Positions 35,312 through 43,521 of a stretch of 64,000 nucleotides of DNA are shown piece by piece (positions within the stretch are counted from its first letter, which is position 1; every line of letters starts with the position of its first letter). The DNA is from Streptomyces griseiscabiei. GTDB taxonomy: Bacteria > Actinomycetota > Actinomycetes > Streptomycetales > Streptomycetaceae. The notes beneath the pieces were generated by a model. The model did no database searches and was not told the origin of the DNA. It was given only the letters and a program-made list of their open reading frames with translations. A program made the position numbers and the translations under genes. The stretch covers positions 1,612,001 through 1,676,000 of the forward strand of contig NZ_JAGJBZ010000001.1 in NCBI RefSeq assembly GCF_020010925.1, given 5' to 3'.

Positions 35312-37735
35312 ATGCACACTCGCCTGAGACAGCTCGTGGTCTCGGCCGTCGCCCTGCTCACCGCCTCGGCCGTCCTGCCCTCCGCCACCGCGGCCACCGA
35401 TGGCCGCCGGGCCGGGGAGCAGCGCACCTCCCACGGTGGTCTGTCCGCCGTGATCCGCTACACCGAGTACGGCGTCCCGCACATCGTCGCGAAGGACTAC
35501 GCGAACCTCGGCTTCGGCACCGGCTGGGCGCAGGCCGCCGACCAGGTGTGTGTGCTGGCCGACGGGTTCGTCACCGTGAAGGGGGAGCGCTCCCGCCACT
35601 TCGGGCCCGACGCCGCCCCCGACCTCTCGCTCTCCTCCGCCACCAGGAACCTCACCAGCGACCTCTACTTCCGGGGCGTCCGGGACGCGGGCACCGTCGA
35701 GCGGCTGCTGGAGCGGCCCGAACCGCTGGGGCCGAGCAGGGCGGTGAAGGACCTGATGCGGGGCTGGGCCGCCGGGTACAACGCGTGGCTGAGAAAGAAC
35801 CGGATCACCGACCCCGCGTGCAAGGGCGCCGCCTGGGTGCGGCCGGTCTCCACGCTCGACGTGTTCTCCCGCGCGTACGCCCTCGCCGTCCTCGGCGGTG
35901 AGGGGCGGCTGGTGGACGCGATCACCACCGCGCAGCCGCCCGCCTCCGGTACGACGGACAAGTCCGCCGCCACCCTGGACCCGAAGACCGCCGCCCGTGC
36001 CGCGAGCGAGCTGTTCGGCGCCGCGAACGCGGACATGGGCTCGAACGCCGTCGCGTTCGGCGGGGAGACCACGGCGAACGGCCGGGGTCTGCTGCTGGGC
36101 AACCCGCACTACCCGTGGGCCGGCGGGCGCCGCTTCTGGCAGGCGCAGCAGACGATCCCCGGTGAGCTGAACGTCTCCGGCGGCTCGCTGCTGGGCTCGC
36201 CGATCACTCAGATCGGGTTCAACGCGAAGGTCGCCTGGAGCCACACCGTCGCCACCGGCGTCCCCATGAACGTCCATCAGCTGACGCTGGACCCGGCCGA
36301 CCCGACGACGTATCTCGTGGACGGGAAGCCGGAGCGGATGACGAAGCGGACGGTCACCGTCGGCGTCAAGGACGGTGCCCCGGTCACCCGCCTCCAGTGG
36401 TGGACGCGGTACGGCCCGGTCGTCACCTCGCTCGGCGCCGACCTCCCGCTGCCGTGGACGGCCGGCACCGCGTACGCCGTCAACGACCCCAACACGGCGA
36501 ACGCCCGCTTCACCGACACCTCGCTGGGCTTCGCCAAGGCCCGCGGCACCTCGGACATCCTCGAGTCCCTCGCCCGGCACCAGGGCCTGCCCTGGGTGAA
36601 CACCGTGGCCGCCGACTCCGCCGGACACACCCTGTTCACCCAGTCGCAGACCCTCCCCCGCATCACCGACGAGCTGGCGGCCCGCTGCTCGACGCCGTTG
36701 GGGAGGGCCACCTATCCGTCGGCGGGTGTCGCGATCCTGGACGGCTCGCGCTCCGACTGCGCGCTCGGCAGCGACGCCGACGCCGTACAGCCGGGGATCT
36801 TCGGGCCGGCGAGGATGCCGACGCTCAAGGACGCGCCGTACGCGGAGAACTCCAACGACAGCGCCTGGCTGGCCAACGCCGATAAGCCGCTCACCGGGTA
36901 CGAGCGCGTGTTCGGCACCATCGGCACCCAGCGGTCGCTGCGGACCCGGGGCGCGGTCGAGGACGTGGCGGCCATGGCCGACCGGGGCGGTCTGACCGTA
37001 CGGGACCTCCAGCGGCAGCAGTTCGCGAACCGGGTGCCCGCGGCCGATCTCACCGGCGACGACGTGGCGCGGGCCTGTGCCGCGCTGCCGGGCGGTACGG
37101 CGACGGGCAGCGACGGCGCGGTCGTCGATGTGTCCGAGGCGTGCGGGGTCTTCGAGGCGTGGGACCGGACCGTGGACACCGGCAGTCGGGGCGCGCTGCT
37201 CTTCGACCGGTTCTGGCGGCGGCTGAACGCGGTGGTGCCGCGCGCGCAGTTCTGGAAGGTGCCCTTCTCGGCGGCGGACCCGGTCAACACGCCGAACACC
37301 CTCGACACGGACGTCCCCGGCTTCGCGACCGCCCTCGCCGACACGGTGCGGGATCTGCGGGCGGCGGGCGTGGCGCTGGACGCGAAGCTCGGCGACCACC
37401 AGTTCGTCGTACGCGGCGGTGAGCGCATCGCGGTCTCCGGTGGGACGGAGTCGCTCGGCGTGTGGAACAAGATCGAGTCGCCGTGGCGCCCGGCCGAGGG
37501 TGTCTATCAGGAGGTCTCGTCGGGTTCCAGCCACATTCAGGCGGTCGGCTGGGACGGCGGACGCTGCCCGGTGGCCCGCACACTGCTGACGTACTCGCAG
37601 TCCTCGAACCCCAATTCGCCCCATTATGTGGACCAGACGCGGCTGTTCTCGGCGGAGAAGTGGGTGACGTCCCGTTTCTGCGAGAGAGACATCCTGTCCT
37701 CGCCGAAGCTGAGGGTGGTCCGTGTCGGTCAGTGA
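35312..37735 (+). CDS. Secreted penicillin-acylase-family Ntn hydrolase
   Basis: An 807-aa exported precursor. The signal peptide (LRQLVVSAVALLTASAVL) ends near residue 28. The alpha chain has RYTEYGVPHIVAKDYANLGF; the beta chain begins at Ser244 in ADMGSNAVAFGG, the autocatalytic cleavage site and nucleophile. GNPHYPWAGGRRFWQ and FNAKVAWSHTV line the pocket. It resembles aculeacin A/cyclic-lipopeptide acylases and AHL acylases, which remove fatty acyl chains from amides, more than penicillin G acylase. The ATG at 35312 has GGGAGG upstream. It is closed by the hairpin at 37771-37798. Confidence 0.87.
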   Translation: MHTRLRQLVVSAVALLTASAVLPSATAATDGRRAGEQRTSHGGLSAVIRYTEYGVPHIVAKDYANLGFGTGWAQAADQVCVLADGFVTVKGERSRHFGPDAAPDLSLSSATRNLTSDLYFRGVRDAGTVERLLERPEPLGPSRAVKDLMRGWAAGYNAWLRKNRITDPACKGAAWVRPVSTLDVFSRAYALAVLGGEGRLVDAITTAQPPASGTTDKSAATLDPKTAARAASELFGAANADMGSNAVAFGGETTANGRGLLLGNPHYPWAGGRRFWQAQQTIPGELNVSGGSLLGSPITQIGFNAKVAWSHTVATGVPMNVHQLTLDPADPTTYLVDGKPERMTKRTVTVGVKDGAPVTRLQWWTRYGPVVTSLGADLPLPWTAGTAYAVNDPNTANARFTDTSLGFAKARGTSDILESLARHQGLPWVNTVAADSAGHTLFTQSQTLPRITDELAARCSTPLGRATYPSAGVAILDGSRSDCALGSDADAVQPGIFGPARMPTLKDAPYAENSNDSAWLANADKPLTGYERVFGTIGTQRSLRTRGAVEDVAAMADRGGLTVRDLQRQQFANRVPAADLTGDDVARACAALPGGTATGSDGAVVDVSEACGVFEAWDRTVDTGSRGALLFDRFWRRLNAVVPRAQFWKVPFSAADPVNTPNTLDTDVPGFATALADTVRDLRAAGVALDAKLGDHQFVVRGGERIAVSGGTESLGVWNKIESPWRPAEGVYQEVSSGSSHIQAVGWDGGRCPVARTLLTYSQSSNPNSPHYVDQTRLFSAEKWVTSRFCERDILSSPKLRVVRVGQ

Positions 37736-37770
37736 GCCCCTGAGGCAATGAGCCATTGAGCGAAGGGATG

Positions 37771-37798
37771 TGGTGCCGCCCCGCCCGGGGCGGCACCA
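37771..37798 (+). terminator. Hairpin terminator after the acylase gene
   Basis: A perfect 12-bp stem (TGGTGCCGCCCC and its complement) with a GCCC loop is followed by TTCTTCT, giving an unusually classical intrinsic terminator. Confidence 0.88.
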
Positions 37799-37865
37799 TT
37801 CTTCTGGCAGCACCTTGCCATGGGCATATTGCCGTTTGACCGTTCCCCCTTGAGGAGGCCGCCCG

Positions 37866-38687
37866 GTGGCGCAGGACTCGTTACGTCCGGAGACGGATTC
37901 GACGACCATGATCGACACGACGGTGCCGCACTCGGCCCGCATCTGGAACTACTGGCTGGGCGGCAAGGACAACTACCCGGTCGACCACGAGGCGGGCGAC
38001 GCCTTCCGCGCGGTGTTCCCCGGCATCACCGACCTGGCCCGCGACTCCCGGGCGTTCCTGGGCCGCGCGGTCACCTTCCTCGCCGCCGAGGCGGGCATCC
38101 GCCAGTTCCTGGACATCGGCACCGGTCTGCCGACGGCGGACAACACCCATGAGATCGCGCAGCGGGCGGCCCCGGAGGCGCGGGTCGTCTACGTGGACAA
38201 CGACCCGCTGGTCCTGACCCACGCACGGGCGCTGCTCACCAGTACGCCCGAGGGGGCGACCGACTACATCGACTCCGATCTGCACGACCCGGAGACGGTG
38301 CTGCGGGAGGCGGCCAGGACCCTGGACCTCTCCCGGCCGGTCGGACTGACGCTGATGCAGGTCAGCGGGCACATCGCCGACTACGGCCGGGCACGCGCCA
38401 TCGTCGGCACGCTGATGTCGGCGCTGCCGCCCGGGAGTTACCTCGCGTTCAACGACAGCGTCGACACGAACAAGGCCAACGCCGAGGCGACACGCGGCTA
38501 CAACGAGAGCGGCGCGGCCCCCTACTACCTGCGCAGCCCGGACGAACTCGCCGGATTCTTCGAGGGGTTGGAGCTGCTGGACCCCGGGGTCGTGCCGTTG
38601 AACGACTGGCGGCCGCATCCGGCGGCGGCCACCGGCGGCGGCTCCGCGGAGGTCATCGCGGTGGGCGGGGTGGCCCGCAAGAGGTGA
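37866..38687 (+). CDS. DUF574/SAM-dependent methyltransferase-like protein
   Basis: A 273-aa protein of the actinomycete DUF574 family. SARIWNYWLGGKDNYPVD is its N-terminal signature. FLDIGTGLPTADNTHE is the SAM-binding loop, VVYVDNDPLVLTHARALL is motif II, and VGLTLMQVSGHI follows. Dozens of paralogues occur per streptomycete genome, sometimes in natural-product clusters; the substrates are unknown. The GTG at 37866 has AGGAGG upstream. It follows the acylase terminator and converges with an acyl-CoA synthetase gene. Confidence 0.85.
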   Translation: MAQDSLRPETDSTTMIDTTVPHSARIWNYWLGGKDNYPVDHEAGDAFRAVFPGITDLARDSRAFLGRAVTFLAAEAGIRQFLDIGTGLPTADNTHEIAQRAAPEARVVYVDNDPLVLTHARALLTSTPEGATDYIDSDLHDPETVLREAARTLDLSRPVGLTLMQVSGHIADYGRARAIVGTLMSALPPGSYLAFNDSVDTNKANAEATRGYNESGAAPYYLRSPDELAGFFEGLELLDPGVVPLNDWRPHPAAATGGGSAEVIAVGGVARKR

Positions 38688-38747
38688 GGTCCGGCGCCGC
38701 CCGTGGCCGCGGGCGGCGCGAACCCGATCAACTGCGACGGACCCCGG

Positions 38748-40304
38748 TCACACGGTCTTCTCCCGGCCCGCCCAGTACGGCTCCCGCAACCGCCGTTTGT
38801 AGAGCTTGCCGTTGGGGTCGCGGGGCATCGCCTCGGTGAAGTCGACGCTCTTCGGGCGTTTGTATCCGGCGAGTCGGCGGGCACAGTGGGCGAGGATCTC
38901 CTCGGCCAGTACCGGCCCCGGGGTGAAGCCGGGGGCGGGTTCGACCACGGCCTTGACCTCCTCGCCCCAGTCGTCGTGGGGGATGCCGAACGCGGCGGCG
39001 TCGGCGACGGCGGGGTGGGTGAGGAGCGCGGCCTCGATCTCGGCGGGGTAGATGTTGACGCCGCCGGAGATGATCAGGTCGATCTTGCGGTCCCGGAGGA
39101 AGAGAAAGCCCTCCTCGTCGATGAGTCCGAGGTCGCCGACGGTGAAGAAGTCGCCGATGCGGTTCTTCCGCGTCTTGCCCTCGTCCTTGTGGTAGGAGAA
39201 GCCGCCGGTGCTCATCTTCATGTAGACGGTGCCCAGTTCACCGGCCGGCAGCCGGTTGCCGTCGTCGTCGAAGACCGCGAGTTCGCTGATGGGCCAGGCC
39301 TTGCCGACCGTGCCGGGCTTCTTCAGCCAGTCCTCCGCGGTGGCGAAGGCGCCGCCGCCCTCGCTGGCCGCGTAGTACTCCTCCACGCACTCGCCCCACC
39401 ACTCGATCATGGCCCGTTTCACATGGTCGGGGCAGGGTGCGGCGCCGTGGATGGCGTGCCGCATGGACGACACGTCGTAGCGGGCGCGCACCTCCCCGGG
39501 CAGGGCGAGGAGCCGGTGGAACTGGGTGGGGACCATATGGGTGTGCGTGCAGCGGTGGGTGTCGATGGCGCGGAGCATCTCCTGCGGCGTCCACTTGTCC
39601 ATCAGCACCAGCCGGTGCCCGATGTGCAGGGACGCGCCCGCGAACTGCAGGACGGCCGTGTGGTAGAGCGGCGAGCACACCAGATGCACATTGCCGTCGA
39701 ACGGCCGGATGCCGAAGATGCCGAGGAAGCCGCCGAGGTAGGACTCCTCGGGGAGCTTGCCGGGCAGCGGACGGCGGATGCCCCGGGGGCGGCCGGTGGT
39801 GCCGGACGTGTAGTTCATGACCCAGCCGAGGGTGCGGTCGCCGGGCGCCGACTCGGGCTGTCCGTCCAGGAGTTCGGCGTACGGACGGAAGCCCTCGACC
39901 GTGCCGACCGCGTACCTGCGGTCGGCGGGCAGCTCGGCCTCGTCGGCGGCGGCGCGCGCCGTGTCGGCGAACCGCTCGTGCGCGATGAGCACCTTGGCGC
40001 CGGAGTCGGAGACGATCCAGGCGATCTCGGGGCCCACGAGGTGGTGGTTGACGGGGACGAGGTAGAAACCGGCCTGGGTGGCGGCGAGGTAGGCGGTGAG
40101 GAACTCGACGCTGTTCGGCAGGACGACGGCGAAGGCGTCGCCGCGGGTCAGTCCGGCCGCCCGCAGTCCGTGCACCAGCCGGTTGGTCGCGGCGTGCAGC
40201 CGTCCGGCGGTCCACTCCTGCCCGTCGGGGGCGATGAGCACCGTACGGTCGGGGTCGGCGGTCGCCTGGGCCCAGAAGCCCTGGGGGGACGGGGCTTGGC
40301 TCAC
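38748..40304 (-). CDS. Acyl-CoA synthetase (AMP-forming)
   Basis: A 518-aa ANL ligase with the P-loop MNYTSGTTGRPRGIRRP, the A5 block YYAASEGGG, the hinge FFTVGDLGLIDEEGFLFLRD, RKIDLIISGGVNIYPAEIE, and PRDPNGKLYKRRL with the catalytic Lys. It belongs to the FadD4/fatty-acid and aryl-CoA ligase group. The start is the GTG at 40302-40304, overlapping the stop of the upstream flavoprotein gene (GTGA), with AAGGAG upstream. The two genes are co-translated, so the flavoprotein and the ligase probably act in one pathway. Confidence 0.88.
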   Translation of the reverse strand: MSQAPSPQGFWAQATADPDRTVLIAPDGQEWTAGRLHAATNRLVHGLRAAGLTRGDAFAVVLPNSVEFLTAYLAATQAGFYLVPVNHHLVGPEIAWIVSDSGAKVLIAHERFADTARAAADEAELPADRRYAVGTVEGFRPYAELLDGQPESAPGDRTLGWVMNYTSGTTGRPRGIRRPLPGKLPEESYLGGFLGIFGIRPFDGNVHLVCSPLYHTAVLQFAGASLHIGHRLVLMDKWTPQEMLRAIDTHRCTHTHMVPTQFHRLLALPGEVRARYDVSSMRHAIHGAAPCPDHVKRAMIEWWGECVEEYYAASEGGGAFATAEDWLKKPGTVGKAWPISELAVFDDDGNRLPAGELGTVYMKMSTGGFSYHKDEGKTRKNRIGDFFTVGDLGLIDEEGFLFLRDRKIDLIISGGVNIYPAEIEAALLTHPAVADAAAFGIPHDDWGEEVKAVVEPAPGFTPGPVLAEEILAHCARRLAGYKRPKSVDFTEAMPRDPNGKLYKRRLREPYWAGREKTV

Positions 40305-41413
40305 TGTTCCGTGCTCCTTCCGGCGATCCTGTTGACGCGGTCCACGGCCTTCTCGAAGCCCCGGGTGAGGTCGTCGAAGACGGCCTGGACGCTGCGTTCG
40401 CTGTTCATCCGGCCGACGATCTGCCCGACCGGGGTGCCGAGCAGCGGCTCCACCTCGTACTTCTGGATGCGGGACACCGCCTCGGCGACGAGCAGCCCCT
40501 GCAGGGGCATGGGGAGGGTGCCGGGCCCGGCCGGGTCGTCCCAGGCGTCGGTCCACTCGGTACGGAGCTGGCGCGCGGGTTTGCCGGTGAGGGCGCGGGA
40601 GCGGACGGTGTCGCCGGAACCGGCGGCGAGCAGCTTCTCGATCAGCCGGGGCGAGGGCAGTTCGGCCTCGGTGGTGGTCAGCCAGAGCGAACCGAGCCAG
40701 ACGCCCTGGGCGCCGAGGGCGAGGGCGGCGGCCACCTGCTGTCCGCTGCCGATGCCTCCGGCGGCGAGCACCGGCAGCGGGTCGACGGCGTCGACGACCT
40801 CGGGGGTGAGCACCATGGAGGCGATGTCGCCGGTGTGGCCGCCGGCCTCGTAGCCCTGGGCCACGACGATGTCGATGCCCGCGTCCGCGTGCTTACGGGC
40901 GTGGCGGGCGCTGCCGGCGAGCGCGGCGACGAGGACGTCCTGCTCGTGGGCACGGTCGATGACGTCGGCGGGCGGGGAGCCGAGGGCGTTGGCGAGCAGC
41001 TTGATCGGGTAGTCGAAAGCGACGTCGAGCTGGCTGCGGGCGACCTGTTCCATCCAGCCGGTGATGCGCCAGCCGGAGGCCTCGCCCTCGGCGAGTTCGG
41101 GCACACCGTACTTGGCGAGGGTGTCCTGGACGAACTGCCGGTGCGACTCGGGGATCATCGCCTCGACATCGGCCTCCGTGACGCCCTCGACCTTCTTGGC
41201 CGGCATGACGACGTCCAGGCCGTACGGCATGCCGTCGACATGGGCCTCGATCCAGTCGAGGTCGCGTTTGAGGTCGTCGGGGGCGGTGTAGCGGACCGCG
41301 CCGAGCACCCCGAAGCCGCCGGCGCGGCTGATGGCGGCCGCGACCGCGGGGAACGGGGTGAAGCCGAAGACGGCGTACCGGACTCCGAGTTTGTTGCTCA
41401 GCTCCGTCTGCAT
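40301..41413 (-). CDS. Nitronate monooxygenase-type FMN enzyme
   Basis: A 370-aa TIM-barrel flavoprotein of the 2-nitropropane dioxygenase/nitronate monooxygenase family. Key blocks are AISRAGGFGVLGAVRY, DIVVAQGYEAGGHTGD (phosphate-binding AGGH), VLAAGGIGSGQQVAAALALG and GAQGVWLGSLWL. The family also contains FMN enzymes acting on CoA intermediates in actinomycete steroid catabolism (IpdC type), which fits this island better than nitroalkane oxidation. It is the first gene of an operon with an acyl-CoA synthetase; a dyad shared with the hydratase operon lies 41 bases upstream. Confidence 0.82.
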   Translation of the reverse strand: MQTELSNKLGVRYAVFGFTPFPAVAAAISRAGGFGVLGAVRYTAPDDLKRDLDWIEAHVDGMPYGLDVVMPAKKVEGVTEADVEAMIPESHRQFVQDTLAKYGVPELAEGEASGWRITGWMEQVARSQLDVAFDYPIKLLANALGSPPADVIDRAHEQDVLVAALAGSARHARKHADAGIDIVVAQGYEAGGHTGDIASMVLTPEVVDAVDPLPVLAAGGIGSGQQVAAALALGAQGVWLGSLWLTTTEAELPSPRLIEKLLAAGSGDTVRSRALTGKPARQLRTEWTDAWDDPAGPGTLPMPLQGLLVAEAVSRIQKYEVEPLLGTPVGQIVGRMNSERSVQAVFDDLTRGFEKAVDRVNRIAGRSTEQ

Positions 41414-41453
41414 GGTGCGCAGAATGCCGTACTCCTCCGGAGGAGGGAAGGGG

Positions 41454-41476
41454 TTTCTGATGACCCGTCAGATTTC
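41454..41476. promoter_or_regulatory. 23-bp operator-like dyad, copy 2
   Basis: TCTGA and TCAGA arms lie 41 bases upstream of the flavoprotein/acyl-CoA synthetase operon. Eighteen of 23 bases match 30376-30398, with flanking TTT and TTTC also shared. It is likely an operator of the same regulator. Confidence 0.62.
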
Positions 41477-41548
41477 AGTGGGCGTCGGCGGAGTGGGGGT
41501 GGGCGCGGGAGGGGTGGGGTGGATCGGTTGGTCAGCGGGTGCGGGTGA

Positions 41549-41581
41549 GTGGGGCTGGTCGCGCAGTTCCTCGCGCCCCTG
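41549..41581 (+). repeat. Streptomyces-type intergenic repeat, copy C
   Basis: A 33-base core starting GTGGGGCTGGTCGCGCAG differs from copy A (24018-24050) at three positions. It lies between the oxidoreductase stop and the flavoprotein operon start, again between two genes of the minus strand. Confidence 0.75.
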
Positions 41582-41603
41582 GGTGGGCTGGGGTTACCCC
41601 TCG

Positions 41604-43244
41604 TTATTCGTTCAGCAGGGCCATCGCGGCGTTGTGGCCCGGGACTCCGCTCACTCCGCCGCCTCGTACCGCGCCCGCGCCGCAGAGCAGGATGTTGGCG
41701 TGGCGGGTCTCGACGCCCCAACGGCCGGTGCCTTCCTGGGCGTAGGGCCACGTCAGGTCGCGGTGGAAGATGTTGCCGCCGGGGAGGCCGAGGTCGTGGT
41801 CCAGGTCGAGGGGGGTCCTGGCCTCGATGCAGGGGCGGCCGTCGGCGTCGGTGGCGAGGCAGTCCGCGAGGGGCTCGGCGAGGTGGGCGTCCAGCTGGGC
41901 GAGGGTGGACTTGAGGAGTTCCTCGCGTACGGCGTCGTTGTCGGCCTCGAACAGCCGCGCGGGGGTGTGCAGGCCGAAGAGGGTGAGCGTCTGGTAGCCC
42001 TGGTCGACCAGGTCCGGGCCGAGGATGGTCGGGTCGGTGAGCGAGTGACAGTAGATCTCGGAGGGAGGGGCCTCGGGCAGCGTGCCGGAGGCGGCCTGGG
42101 CGTAGGCGGTGGCGAGCTGGTCGTAGCCCTCGGCGATGTGGAAGGTCCCGGCGAAGGCCTCGCGCGGGTCGACGGACTCGTCGCGGAGCCTGGGGAGCCG
42201 CTTGAGCAGCATGTTCACCTTGAGCTGGGCGCCCTCGGCGGGGGTGGGGGGCGCGTCGCCGGTCAGGACGGCCAGTTCGCGCGGGGAGGCGTTGACGAGG
42301 ACGTGGCGGGCGGTGACGGTGCCCTCGGTGTCGGCCGTCCGGTAGGTGATCTCGGCGGACCGTCCGTCGGTCTCGATCCGGCGGGCCTCGTGGCCCGTGG
42401 CGAGGACGGCGCCCGCGTCGCGCGCGGCCCCGGCCAGTGCGTCCGTGAGGGCGCCCATGCCGCCGACCGGCACGTCCCAGGCTCCCGTGCCGCCGCCGAT
42501 CACGTGGTAGAGGAAGCAGCGGTTCTGGCGGAGGGAGGGGTCGTGGGCGTCCGCGAAGGTACCGATCAGCGCGTCGGTGAGGACGACGCCGCGGACCAGG
42601 TCGTCGGTGAACGTCGACTCGACGGCCGCGCCGATCGGTTCCTCGAAGAGGGTCCGCCAGGCCTCCTCGTCGTCGATGCGGTCGCGCAGGGCGTCGCGGG
42701 TGGGCAGGGGCTCGGTGAGGGTGGGGAACACCCGTTCGGCGACGCGAGCCGTCATCCCGTAGAAGCGCTGCCATGCCTCGTACTCGCGGTCCGCGCCCGT
42801 GAGCCGCGCGAACGCCTCGCGGGTGCGGCGCTCGCCCCCGCCGACGAGCAGGCCGGTGGCCCGTCCGTCGCGTTCGACGGGGGTGTACGACGAGATCGTG
42901 CGGCCCCGGACGCGGAAGTCCAGGTCGAGGTCCCGGACGATCTTCTTGGGCAGCAGGCTGACCAGGTACGAGTACCGCGACAGCCGGGCGTCGACCCCGG
43001 CGAACGGCCGGGTGGACACGGCGGCCCCACCGGTGTGGTCCAGCCGCTCCAGCACGAGCACGGACCGCCCCGCGCGGGCGAGATACGCGGCGGCGACCAG
43101 CCCGTTGTGACCACCGCCGACGATCACGGCGTCGTACGTGCCGTGCGGCCGGGGTCCGACCGGGCGTCCGGACCGGGCCGCGGGTGCGGGGGTGGGGGCG
43201 GGGGCGGGGGCGGGCGTAGGTGCGGGGGCGGGGGTGGCAGGCAT
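41604..43244 (-). CDS. FAD-dependent phytoene-desaturase/PYROXD2-like oxidoreductase
   Basis: A 546-aa protein. After a Pro/Ala-rich N-terminus (residues 1-30) comes the Rossmann dinucleotide motif AVIVGGGHNGLVAAAYLARAG, then VLERLDHTGGAA. The middle FLYHVIGGGTGAWDVPVGGM and the C-terminal GAGAVRGGGVSGVPGHNAAM match the PYROXD2/CrtI-like family. No other carotenoid gene is near, so carotenoid desaturation is not implied. I use the ATG at 43242-43244; the N-terminal repeat and lack of a Shine-Dalgarno leave the start uncertain. Confidence 0.8.
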   Translation of the reverse strand: MPATPAPAPTPAPAPAPTPAPAARSGRPVGPRPHGTYDAVIVGGGHNGLVAAAYLARAGRSVLVLERLDHTGGAAVSTRPFAGVDARLSRYSYLVSLLPKKIVRDLDLDFRVRGRTISSYTPVERDGRATGLLVGGGERRTREAFARLTGADREYEAWQRFYGMTARVAERVFPTLTEPLPTRDALRDRIDDEEAWRTLFEEPIGAAVESTFTDDLVRGVVLTDALIGTFADAHDPSLRQNRCFLYHVIGGGTGAWDVPVGGMGALTDALAGAARDAGAVLATGHEARRIETDGRSAEITYRTADTEGTVTARHVLVNASPRELAVLTGDAPPTPAEGAQLKVNMLLKRLPRLRDESVDPREAFAGTFHIAEGYDQLATAYAQAASGTLPEAPPSEIYCHSLTDPTILGPDLVDQGYQTLTLFGLHTPARLFEADNDAVREELLKSTLAQLDAHLAEPLADCLATDADGRPCIEARTPLDLDHDLGLPGGNIFHRDLTWPYAQEGTGRWGVETRHANILLCGAGAVRGGGVSGVPGHNAAMALLNE

Positions 43245-43521
43245 GGCTCTTGGTAACACGCGGCGATCGGGGTCGGCCAGGGGGGTGGGTCAGGTGGATC
43301 AACGGGACGGGCGGCCTGGGGCGAGGGCGCGGGACGGGGGCGCGGGGCGGCCGGTCCTGGCTCGGCACGGTCCGTACAGCCCGCCGGCGGGACGGGGCCG
43401 GCTGCGATCCGTCGGCGGGGCCGTTCGGCGGTGCCGCGGAACCCGGCGCGACCGGGCGGCACCTCGGTGCGCCGGGGCCCAGTGGGGTCGCCCCGGGGCC
43501 CGAGCAGCCCCCGGGCCGGTC

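Noticed and set aside
40301..41413. Assignment of the island to steroid ring degradation (ipdC, fadD3)
   Set aside because: No IpdAB, KshA/B, Hsa or KstR-type operator was seen, so family resemblance alone does not justify the pathway.
41604..43244. Carotenoid desaturase (crtI)
   Set aside because: The sequence fits the PYROXD2-like branch and no crtE, crtB or crtY gene is nearby.
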